From: Calidifontibacillus erzurumensis
GTDB taxonomy: Bacteria; Bacillota; Bacilli; Bacillales; Bacillaceae_J
Reading direction: 5' to 3'
Assembly: GCF_013303125.1 (NCBI RefSeq)
Contig: NZ_JABTTE010000027.1
Coordinates: 1-42,286, forward strand
DNA length: 42,286 nt
The notes under the pieces were generated by a model. That model searched no databases and had not been told where the DNA came from. It saw only the letters and a program-made list of their open reading frames with translations. Both the position numbers and the translations under genes were made by a program. How positions within the stretch are numbered: the stretch's first letter is position 1; every line of letters begins with the position of its first letter. Below are positions 17,639-24,402 of the stretch, piece by piece.

Positions 17639-18700
17639 ATGCGGAACCCATTTGTCATGGAATGTGGGGAATTCCACGTTAACTATAAGCAAGATATGGC
17701 GATATGGAAGATTCCTAGAGTTCGCCTGAGAATATTTGCAATTGCGATTTTTTTCGCTATTTTTCCTTTGTTTGCTTCCGACTATATTACAGGACTAGCA
17801 ACTTTATGTGGAATCGCAGCGATTGGAGCGATTGGCCTTAATATTTTAACCGGATTTACAGGCCAAATATCTATCGGTGTTGGGGCATTTTTAGGTGTTG
17901 GTGGTTATACGTCTGCCATTTTAACAACAAAATTAGGCTTAAGCTTTTGGTTGTCAATGCCTCTAGCCGGAATTGTAACAGCGCTTGTTGGCGCGTTATT
18001 TGGAATTCCTTCGCTCAGGTTGAAAGGTCTTTATTTGGCGATTGCGACACTAGCTGCCCAAGTGATTATATTGTTTGTTATTTCAAGATGGGATTCATTA
18101 ACAGGCGGAACAGCTGGTCTTGTATTAATGCGTCCTGAAATCGGAAGTTTCTCGTTTTCGAGTGAAACAAGTTACTACTACTTAATGTTTGTTGTGTTAG
18201 TTGCGACAATCGTATTTTCACTAAATTTATTTAGATCAAGAGTAGGACGTGCATTTATAGCCGTGCGCGACCGCGATGTTGCTGCAGAGGTCATTGGTAT
18301 TGACTTATTCAAATATAAGGTAATGGCGTTTTTTATAAGCTCGTTTTTCGTCGGCATTGCTGGCGCGTTACTAGGGCATTACATGATGGTTGTGAGCCCG
18401 GAACTGTACAGTACGACGGTTTCGATTGAATATTTAGCGATGATTCTTGTCGGTGGTCTTGGCAGCGTGTTTGGTTCTATTTACGGTGCAGTTTTTATTA
18501 CACTGCTTCCAGTCGTTCTTCGTACCGTCGTTGAATTGTTTAGCGGTGTATTCCCGGAACTGGCAGGTTTATTAGTGGGGATGAAAGAAGTCGTTTTCGG
18601 TTTAGTTATAATTTTATTCCTCATATATGAGCCACATGGACTTGCGAAAATATGGCAGAACATTAAAGATTACTTTAAGCTTTGGCCGTTTTCGTATTAA
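17639..18700 (+). CDS. livM: Branched-chain-type ABC importer permease LivM
   Basis: Second membrane subunit, 353 residues, starting 3 nt after the livH stop. It has hydrophobic segments throughout and the LivM signature GLNILTGFTGQISIG, then AVRDRDVAAEVIGIDLFKYK and LVGGLGSVFGSIYGA. The cytoplasmic N-terminal tail of about 25 residues is somewhat long; an internal start is possible, but the first ATG has the better ribosome binding site (AAAGGGTG). It pairs with LivH. Confidence 0.9.
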   Translation: MRNPFVMECGEFHVNYKQDMAIWKIPRVRLRIFAIAIFFAIFPLFASDYITGLATLCGIAAIGAIGLNILTGFTGQISIGVGAFLGVGGYTSAILTTKLGLSFWLSMPLAGIVTALVGALFGIPSLRLKGLYLAIATLAAQVIILFVISRWDSLTGGTAGLVLMRPEIGSFSFSSETSYYYLMFVVLVATIVFSLNLFRSRVGRAFIAVRDRDVAAEVIGIDLFKYKVMAFFISSFFVGIAGALLGHYMMVVSPELYSTTVSIEYLAMILVGGLGSVFGSIYGAVFITLLPVVLRTVVELFSGVFPELAGLLVGMKEVVFGLVIILFLIYEPHGLAKIWQNIKDYFKLWPFSY

Positions 18701-18724
18701 TGGTTTGCTTTAGGTTGTTGGGGA

Positions 18725-18757
18725 TAACAGATAAATGGTCAAAGGCCATTTATCGTT
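18725..18757 (+). terminator. Hairpin between livM and livK (terminator-like or mRNA-stabilising)
   Basis: GATAAATGG (18729-18737) pairs perfectly with CCATTTATC (18745-18753) around a 7-nt loop, with a possible AAC/GTT extension across one bulged base. Only a broken T tract follows, so termination would be weak. Hairpins here often separate transport genes from a highly expressed binding-protein gene. Confidence 0.5.
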
Positions 18758-18798
18758 ATTTCTATAGATTTTAATGAAAAAAGAATAGGGGGAGAATA

Positions 18799-20046
18799 AT
18801 GGAGAAAAGAAAATTTTTGTCAATCTTAGCAATGATTGTACTAGCGATCGGACTTTTAGCAGGATGCTCAGGTGGGGGAAATCAATCAACGCAAACACAA
18901 CCTGCAAGTGGAAATGAAAGTGATGGCAAGTCAGAAGAAGCAGCATCTAGTACTGAAGTAAAAGGAACAATTAAAATTGGTGGCCTGTTTGATTTAACTG
19001 GAGGAACAGGTGATGTTGGAACACCTTATGCAGAAGGTGAGAAAGCTTATTTCGATTATTTATCTACACAAGACCCAGTCAATGGATATAAACTTGAATT
19101 GATTGGCGATGATTATGCATATAAAATTCCTGAAGCAACAAAGCTTTATCAAAAACTGAAGTCAAAAGATAAAGTTGCAGCAATTTTAGGATGGGGAACT
19201 GGTGATACCGAAGCACTCAGACAGTTAGTTGCTGCCGATAAACTACCATTCATTTCAGCTTCTTATTCAGAAAATTTAAAAAACATGGACGAAAGCCCAT
19301 ACAATTTCTTAACAGCCGCTTCCTACTCTGACCAAGCGCGGGCTGTATTAAAGTGGATTAAAGATAATCATACAGAAGGAACACCAAAAGTTGCGTTAAT
19401 TTACAATGATACAGCTTTTGGTAAGTCTCCGATTCAAGATGCAAAAGATTTTGCAAAAGAGATTGGCATTGAAATTGTTGATGAGCAAATCGTTGACTTA
19501 AAAGCGTTAGATGCTACATCTCAATTATTAAATATGCAAAAGAAAGACCCTGATTATGCAATCATCCAAGAAACTTGGGGTGCGACTGCTACAATTTTAA
19601 AAGATGCTAAAAAATTAGGTCTTGATACACAATTCATTGGTTTAAACTGGTCAACTGGTGAAGGCTTGATCCCAATTACAGGAGATGCAGCTGAAGGCTT
19701 TATCGGCGTCGTAACACATGCATTCCCTTATGAAGATTTGCCTGGTATGGAAGAAATCAGAACTTACCTTGAATCAAAAGGCGAAAAGCTTGAAGATAAA
19801 GACCAAAAGTTTATCCAGGGCTGGGTTGCTGCAAAAATTATGGTTGAAGGTGTGAGACTCGCCGATGATCCAACAACGGGCGAAGGTATTCGCGCAGGTC
19901 TTGAAAAAATAACAAATTTAGATCTAGGTGGGCTTGCGGCTCCTATTACGTTCACACCTGACAATCATGGTGGAACAAACCAAATTCGCCTTGCAAAAGT
20001 CCAAAATGGAAAATTTGAAGTATTTACAGATTACTTCAGCTATTAA
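18799..20046 (+). CDS. livK: Substrate-binding lipoprotein of the Liv-type importer (LivK/BraC family)
   Basis: Extracellular solute receptor, 415 residues, ATG behind AGGGGGAGA. The N-terminal lipoprotein signal has a hydrophobic core and lipobox LLAGC (Cys 23), followed by a Ser/Gly/Thr linker of about 35 residues. The mature part is a type I periplasmic-binding fold: IKIGGLFDLTGGTGDVG, then AAILGWGTGDTEALRQ and FISASYSENL. It is lipid-anchored to the membrane in this Gram-positive host. The substrate is not readable. Members of the family bind amino acids, amides, urea or aromatic and short-chain acids, and the flanking CoA ligases favour an organic acid (inference). Confidence 0.88.
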   Translation: MEKRKFLSILAMIVLAIGLLAGCSGGGNQSTQTQPASGNESDGKSEEAASSTEVKGTIKIGGLFDLTGGTGDVGTPYAEGEKAYFDYLSTQDPVNGYKLELIGDDYAYKIPEATKLYQKLKSKDKVAAILGWGTGDTEALRQLVAADKLPFISASYSENLKNMDESPYNFLTAASYSDQARAVLKWIKDNHTEGTPKVALIYNDTAFGKSPIQDAKDFAKEIGIEIVDEQIVDLKALDATSQLLNMQKKDPDYAIIQETWGATATILKDAKKLGLDTQFIGLNWSTGEGLIPITGDAAEGFIGVVTHAFPYEDLPGMEEIRTYLESKGEKLEDKDQKFIQGWVAAKIMVEGVRLADDPTTGEGIRAGLEKITNLDLGGLAAPITFTPDNHGGTNQIRLAKVQNGKFEVFTDYFSY

Positions 20047-20054
20047 AGCACATG

Positions 20055-20090
20055 TTAGGGTGTTTCTATTTGGGAACACCCTAATTTTTA
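20055..20090 (+). terminator. Rho-independent terminator between livK and livF
   Basis: TTAGGGTGTTTC pairs with GGAACACCCTAA (10-11 bp), followed by five T. It is a good intrinsic terminator inside the gene cluster. Partial read-through would keep livF and the last ligase at lower levels than the binding protein. Confidence 0.8.
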
Positions 20091-20105
20091 AATGGGAGGA
20101 AAGCT

Positions 20106-20894
20106 ATGCTGACGTTGAATAATGTCGAAGTCATGTATGATAAAGTGATCCTTGTTCTAAAAGGGATGTCAATGGTAATTCCCGAAGGTAAAATTGTTGC
20201 ATTGTTAGGAAGCAATGGTGCTGGGAAAACAACAACATTAAAAGCAATCTCCGGTTTATTAAAAAGTGAACGCGGTGAAGTGACCGATGGTTCGATTCAA
20301 TTATATGGAGAAAGAATTGACGGACAATTAGCCGAAACGATTGTAAAAAAAGGAATCTTTCAATGTATGGAAGGGCGCCGTGTTTTTAAACATCTAACGG
20401 TGGAAGAAAACTTAATAGCAGGTGCTCATACACGTACGGATCGAAAAAATTTAAAAGAGGATATTAAAAAAGTTTACCATTATTTTCCAAAGCTTGAAAT
20501 GTTAAAAAACCGTCAAGCGGGATATCTTTCGGGCGGTGAGCAGCAGATGCTAGCGATTGGCCGTGGTTTAATGGCCAAGCCGAAACTATTGCTGTTAGAC
20601 GAACCTTCCCTAGGGATAGCACCGATACTCGTGAAAGAAATTTTTAGCATTATTAAAAAAATAAATCAAGAAGAAGGTACAACGATTTTAGTTGTTGAAC
20701 AGAATGCTAATATTGCTCTCTCGATAGCTGATTATGGCTATATTATGGAAAACGGCCGCATCGTTCTTGATGGACCGGTTGAAAAGCTTTTAGCCAATGA
20801 AGATGTCCGGGAATTTTACCTCGGAATGAGCGATAAAGGACGTAAAAGTTACCGTGATTTGAAATCTTATAAACGAAGAAAACGGTGGTTGTAA
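20106..20894 (+). CDS. livF: Branched-chain-type ABC importer ATP-binding protein LivF
   Basis: Second ATPase of the importer, 262 residues, ATG behind GGGAGGAAAG. Walker A GSNGAGKT at 35-42, FQCMEGRRVFKHLTVEENL (the LivF-type Q-loop region), signature LSGGEQQMLAIGRGL, Walker B LLLLDEPSLG and VVEQNA. A basic tail of about 25 residues (KGRKSYRDLKSYKRRKRWL) follows the usual end YLG. Its stop overlaps the start of the next ligase gene (TAATG). Confidence 0.9.
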   Translation: MLTLNNVEVMYDKVILVLKGMSMVIPEGKIVALLGSNGAGKTTTLKAISGLLKSERGEVTDGSIQLYGERIDGQLAETIVKKGIFQCMEGRRVFKHLTVEENLIAGAHTRTDRKNLKEDIKKVYHYFPKLEMLKNRQAGYLSGGEQQMLAIGRGLMAKPKLLLLDEPSLGIAPILVKEIFSIIKKINQEEGTTILVVEQNANIALSIADYGYIMENGRIVLDGPVEKLLANEDVREFYLGMSDKGRKSYRDLKSYKRRKRWL

Positions 20895-22060
20895 TGAGTG
20901 AGAAAATTTTTGAATTGATTCAATATGCATATGAACACTCCGAGGCATTCAAGGAACGAATGATTCGTTCCAATCTTGAACCGAATGATATAAAAACAAA
21001 GGAAGATTTATCGAAACTTCCAATATTAAAAAAAGAAAATTTGCCCATCTTGCAGCAAGACGACCTTCCGTTTGGGGGATTGGCAACGATTCCAATTCAA
21101 CAAATGGCTCGCGTCTTTATGTCGCCTGGTCCCATTTATGACCCGCAAACGAGTGAAGATGATTTTTGGAGATTTGCTGAAGCCTTAAAAACAGCGGGGT
21201 TTCACGAAAATGATGTAGTCCAAAATACATTTTCCTATCATTTATCTCCGGCAGGTTTTATATTTGATAGTGCCTTGCGAAAACTTGGAGCAACGGTTAT
21301 TCCGGCAGGAGTTGGCAATCGGGAATTGCAAGTTCAAATTATGAAAGACTTAGGTGTAACAGGTTATGTTGGGACACCAAGCTTTTTGGCAATCTTATTA
21401 GATGCAGCGGAAGAAAAAGGCTGGAAAGTCGGTTCTGAAATAAAGCTATCAAAAGCATTTTTTACAGCGGAAAAATTTACAACGGAGCTTCGTCAAAGAT
21501 TTACTGATTATGGGATTGATGTATATGAAGGTTATGGCACTGCAGATTGCGGTTTGATTGCTTACGAAGATAAACAAGGTGAAGGTTTAAAAGTGACGGA
21601 GACAGCTATTGTACAAATATGCGACCCGCATACAGGAGAAGTGCTTTCAGACGAAGGTGAAGGGGAAGTTGTTGTAACATTATTTGATCAACATTATCCG
21701 CTCATTCGTTTTGGTACCGGTGATTTATCAAGCTGGATCAAAGGGAAAGTTGGTGAAAGATTAACAGGTGTATTAGGACGGGTGAGCGATGGTGTAAAAG
21801 TAAAAGGCATGTTTGTCCGAGAAAATCAATTGACGGCGGTTCTTGAGCAATTAGGACTTCCTAATTATCAAGCAGTTGTCACGAGAAAAGAACATCAAGA
21901 TCATTTGGAAATTTTCATAGAATCAGACCGTCCGATTCCTGATAATATTGGATTAAAATTAAAAGACGTCATCCGGGTTACTCCTCACATTACAACTGTT
22001 CTGCCTGGGGAGCTCAAAGGTGAATCAAAAAAATTAGTTGATAAACGGGAGTGGAAGTAG
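20894..22060 (+). CDS. PaaK-like CoA ligase (phenylacetate-CoA ligase family), atypical P-loop
   Basis: Adenylate-forming protein of 388 residues related to phenylacetate-CoA ligase. It keeps the N-terminal YAYEHSEAFKERM and DLSKLPILKKENL blocks, the substrate-region NTFSYHLSPAGF, GYVGTPSFL, VYEGYGTADCGLIAYE, the hinge RFGTGDLSSW and GRVSDGVKVKGMFV, and a C-terminal GESKKLVDKREW. The usual phosphate loop SSGTTG is replaced by VFMSPGPIYDP, so ATP handling may differ. ATG 20894 overlaps the livF stop; GTG 20885 is a poorer alternative. Last gene of the operon, probably acting on the imported substrate or a catabolite. Phenylacetate itself is not supported, since no paa ring-cleavage genes are present. 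Confidence 0.78.
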   Translation: MSEKIFELIQYAYEHSEAFKERMIRSNLEPNDIKTKEDLSKLPILKKENLPILQQDDLPFGGLATIPIQQMARVFMSPGPIYDPQTSEDDFWRFAEALKTAGFHENDVVQNTFSYHLSPAGFIFDSALRKLGATVIPAGVGNRELQVQIMKDLGVTGYVGTPSFLAILLDAAEEKGWKVGSEIKLSKAFFTAEKFTTELRQRFTDYGIDVYEGYGTADCGLIAYEDKQGEGLKVTETAIVQICDPHTGEVLSDEGEGEVVVTLFDQHYPLIRFGTGDLSSWIKGKVGERLTGVLGRVSDGVKVKGMFVRENQLTAVLEQLGLPNYQAVVTRKEHQDHLEIFIESDRPIPDNIGLKLKDVIRVTPHITTVLPGELKGESKKLVDKREWK

Positions 22061-22113
22061 CAGAAAATATTCATGTTCGTTCAATCGCACGCTTAAGTGC
22101 CATATTTTCATAG

Positions 22114-22163
22114 AAAAAGAGTGAAAATCTTTCCGAAACAAAAAAAAGATTTTCACTCTTTAA
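22114..22163. terminator. Bidirectional terminator between the liv operon and gerP operon
   Basis: Perfect stem AAAGAGTGAAAATCTTT with AAAGATTTTCACTCTTT around an A-rich loop. The left arm starts with A and the right ends with T, so it can act in both directions. It separates the plus-strand ligase gene from minus-strand gerPF, whose last codons lie in the right arm. Confidence 0.85.
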
Positions 22164-22381
22164 CTGTTTACATTCAAAGAACCTTGATCTGATGCATCAG
22201 GGTCAAATGCATTCGTTGCACTAATAGCGTTATTTGTCCAAACAAAATTACCTGTATTTAAAGAACCGGAACCCGCAAAGGTTTTCCCAACCGTTTTAGG
22301 GGATACGTAAAAGGAATCACCAAAATTTACGACACCTTCAGCACTCGTAATATTAATCGGACCACCAACGATTGCAGGCAT
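22160..22381 (-). CDS. gerPF: Spore germination protein GerPF
   Basis: Small protein of 73 residues, the usual GerPF length. The start at 22381 (MPAIVGGPINI) was chosen because AAAGG lies 9 nt before it; an upstream ATG at 22390 touches that site. It has the GerPA/PF signature: VNFGDSFYVSPK, KTFAGSGSLNTG and FDPDASDQ near the C-terminus. GerP proteins lie in the coat and help germinants reach receptors in the inner membrane. Last gene of the operon and paralogous to gerPA at its head. Confidence 0.9.
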   Translation of the reverse strand: MPAIVGGPINITSAEGVVNFGDSFYVSPKTVGKTFAGSGSLNTGNFVWTNNAISATNAFDPDASDQGSLNVNS

Positions 22382-22490
22382 ATAAAACATCCTTTATGTT
22401 TTTTATTTTTAATGTATGAAAGTTTCAGATAATGGTTCGTTTTATTTTTAAACTAAAAACTAAAATCTATAAATAAAGATGCTTGCACGT

Positions 22491-22898
22491 TTATGAATGA
22501 TTATTATTGGCCTCAACTTCCTGAGAAGTATCACGGTCCTTTATTAAATGGCGAATATGTTTTACCCTAGCTTCACTTTGAATCGTATTGGTTGAGCCTA
22601 TTTGAAAAACAGTAGAAGTGGAAACCCCAAAAATTGAAACTTTGTTAACTTCGATTTTTGGACATTCATTATTTCGCGCCATAAATACTCGTTCAGTAAT
22701 GATTGGACTTGGAATATGTCGATAAAAGATCGGATAATGAAAACTGCCTTCGTTTTCTAGAAAAAGTTCCTGTTCCCGTTGAACAGCTAGCGCCTTTGAA
22801 TAAAGACGAATCGTAAAAGAATCGCCAATTTCAACGACCGAACCATCTTTAATGGAGCTAATATTAACAGAATCAACAATAGAAAGTCGCTTTTCCAT
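22491..22898 (-). CDS. gerPE: Spore germination protein GerPE
   Basis: Protein of 135 residues in the gerPE position. It starts MEKRLSIVDSVNISSI behind GAAGGGTG. It contains two GerP-type segments, VVEIGDSFTIRLYSKALAVQ at the N-terminus and STSTVFQIGSTNTIQSEARV nearer the C-terminus, which look like a duplicated element shared with GerPB and GerPD. Part of the sigma-K operon that makes the coat permeable to germinants. Confidence 0.88.
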   Translation of the reverse strand: MEKRLSIVDSVNISSIKDGSVVEIGDSFTIRLYSKALAVQREQELFLENEGSFHYPIFYRHIPSPIITERVFMARNNECPKIEVNKVSIFGVSTSTVFQIGSTNTIQSEARVKHIRHLIKDRDTSQEVEANNNHS

Positions 22899-22928
22899 TG
22901 CAATACACCCTTCGCAATTCCTAACGGT

Positions 22929-23099
22929 TTAAAGTTGGACAAACGGTCCGATGACTAAAGATTCAGCAGGTGTATCGAAAGCGGAAGTAGTTGCAATTGT
23001 ATTGGCGTCCCCTATTAAAAATATTGAAGAGATCGAAATCCCTGTTATATCGATATTACAGACAGAAAGACCGTGGTTTATGACTGTAAAATGTATCAT
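22929..23099 (-). CDS. gerPD: Spore germination protein GerPD (56 residues)
   Basis: Very short gene found by reading the strand between gerPE and gerPC. It begins MIHFTVINHGLSV, has SISSIFLIGDANTI in the middle, and ends FDTPAESLVIGPFVQL, closely following B. subtilis GerPD in length and end sequence. Its ATG overlaps the TGA of gerPC (ATGA), indicating coupled translation. With it the operon is complete: A, B, C, D, E, F. Confidence 0.9.
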   Translation of the reverse strand: MIHFTVINHGLSVCNIDITGISISSIFLIGDANTIATTSAFDTPAESLVIGPFVQL

Positions 23100-23716
23100 T
23101 GATCATGTCCTCCCGTTGGCATATGTTGAATAAAAGCATCTATAGCATTTTGAATATCTCTTTTTATTTTAGATAAAACGAAGCTATGCATTTCTTCGAT
23201 ATTAGCATCACGCATACTGTGGGCCATTTGATTTATATAATAATGGAGACGTCCATCCAATTGTCTTTCAATATCTTGAATGATAAATGTCCGGTGCTTA
23301 TCGCTAATGTTTTTATTATATTTATGTGCACATTCATCAATAAATTGGTGGCACTCTATGTTTAAATATTGCCGAACCTCATTTTTTAGTTCTGTATAAA
23401 AATTAGGGTACTGTTGCATGATTGGTAATTCTCCTTGTAGATTTTCTCCGACGGCAAAATTTTCGATCGTTTCCGGGTCTGATAATCCTTGTGGTGTTAA
23501 GCCGATATTTAAAGTTCCTTCCAGTCTTTCAATCTTTAATTGGTCGAATTTATATTCGATTTTGTCGATGTGGGTGATTTGCCGCTCTTGAAGTTGATTA
23601 ATTTTTGATTGTAAGCTTTTAACCTCTTCTTGCAAATCGTTTAATAATTGTTGATGCTTAAGTAAATAAGAATCAACTTGGTGTAAGTAACGAAAAATGT
23701 GGCCGTAATCGTTCAT
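23096..23716 (-). CDS. gerPC: Spore germination protein GerPC
   Basis: Largest gerP product, 206 residues from ATG 23716 behind GAGGTG (GTG 23725 in frame overlaps that site). The N-terminal third is a predicted coiled coil (YLHQVDSYLLKHQQLLNDL onward, about residues 8-50). The LNIGLTPQGLSDPETIENF segment and C-terminal helices with EEMHSFVLSKIKRDIQNAID follow. Germination protein of the coat-associated GerP set; the coiled coil suggests oligomerisation or a scaffold role. That role is inference. Confidence 0.88.
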   Translation of the reverse strand: MNDYGHIFRYLHQVDSYLLKHQQLLNDLQEEVKSLQSKINQLQERQITHIDKIEYKFDQLKIERLEGTLNIGLTPQGLSDPETIENFAVGENLQGELPIMQQYPNFYTELKNEVRQYLNIECHQFIDECAHKYNKNISDKHRTFIIQDIERQLDGRLHYYINQMAHSMRDANIEEMHSFVLSKIKRDIQNAIDAFIQHMPTGGHDQ

Positions 23717-23770
23717 TCTCTTCACCTCTTTCCAAAGTATAATATGGCTGGAAATTGAATAGGTGAAAGC

Positions 23771-23977
23771 CTAGACTGTTCCTCCATTTAAAGAATCAGA
23801 CTGTTGGTTTGGTGAGCTTCCAGCAGTAGGTGCCGGCCCCGTAAATCCTCCCGTATTATATAAATGGGAATATGGTTTAATAATACCGGCACTGCCAATT
23901 TGAAAGACTGATGAATTAGATATTCCACCGATTTTAATATAATGAATGATGATGCTTTGATTTACATAAAAGTTCAT
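23771..23977 (-). CDS. gerPB: Spore germination protein GerPB
   Basis: Small protein of 68 residues starting MNFYVNQSIIIHYIKI behind AAGGAG, with GISNSSVFQIGSAGIIKPYS, the segment GerPB shares with GerPD and GerPE. The C-terminal 25 residues are Gly/Ser/Pro-rich and probably disordered. Second gene of the operon, 21 nt after gerPA. Confidence 0.9.
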   Translation of the reverse strand: MNFYVNQSIIIHYIKIGGISNSSVFQIGSAGIIKPYSHLYNTGGFTGPAPTAGSSPNQQSDSLNGGTV

Positions 23978-23998
23978 GAGTAAAACTCCTTCGAACGA

Positions 23999-24220
23999 TC
24001 ATAAGTTTAAAGCAAGCGGTTGATCGACAACATTTGAATCATATGTGTTCGTGTTGCTGTAATGATTGACTACGTTAATTTGGTCCCCTGTATTAAAAGA
24101 GCCTGCTCCAGCAAAGGTCTTGGCTGTACTTACCGGCGCAATTGTAAATACATCACCAATATTTAATACAGAGCTTGAATTTATGGATACTACGTTGATA
24201 ACTCCTACAATTGCTGGCAT
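23999..24220 (-). CDS. gerPA: Spore germination protein GerPA
   Basis: First gene of the operon, 73 residues, MPAIVGVINVVSINSSSVLN, then KTFAGAGSFNTGDQ and a C-terminal DSNVVDQPLALNL matching the DQP ending of B. subtilis GerPA. The ATG lies behind AAGGGTG. It is a paralogue of GerPF and part of the coat-permeability set for germinants. Confidence 0.92.
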   Translation of the reverse strand: MPAIVGVINVVSINSSSVLNIGDVFTIAPVSTAKTFAGAGSFNTGDQINVVNHYSNTNTYDSNVVDQPLALNL

Positions 24221-24251
24221 AGAAACACCCTTTTGAAAAATTATTCTGTAA

Positions 24252-24280
24252 TAGACTATGACAATAACCTAAGCATTGTT
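24252..24280 (-). promoter_or_regulatory. Sigma-K promoter of gerPABCDEF
   Basis: Read on the minus strand: AACA (-35), 16-bp spacer, CATAGTCTA (-10), an exact match to the sigma-K consensus (AC ... CATAnnnTA). It lies about 30 nt before the gerPA start, as expected for late mother-cell expression. Confidence 0.85.
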
Positions 24281-24317
24281 CCAAAACAAAAAATTGTAGA
24301 ATTTAGTCAAAATTTTA

Positions 24318-24351
24318 TACTATACCATTATTTGTAATATGTGGTATAGTA
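24318..24351 (+). promoter_or_regulatory. Promoter with 10-bp inverted repeat upstream of the fatty-acyl-CoA ligase gene
   Basis: TACTATACCA and TGGTATAGTA form perfect 10-bp arms 14 nt apart. The right arm contains an extended -10 (TGG then TATAGT, 24345-24350) and the left arm covers the -35 position. A dimeric repressor binding both arms would occlude the promoter. It is not the B. subtilis FadR consensus, so the regulator is unknown. Confidence 0.55.
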
Positions 24352-24402
24352 ATAGCGATGTGCTGTTTGAATTTTCAAAAAGTTTAATAGGGGGGCATGA
24401 TT

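Noticed and set aside
20894-22060. Assigning the PaaK-like gene to phenylacetate degradation
   Set aside because: No paaABCDE, paaZ or paaF/G/H-type genes are in the window and the phosphate loop is altered, so the substrate is left open.
22951-23133. Plus-strand 60-codon frame beginning MTKDSAGVSKAEVV
   Set aside because: It is the antisense of gerPD and the gerPC end, has no ribosome binding site, and the minus-strand GerPD product is recognisable.
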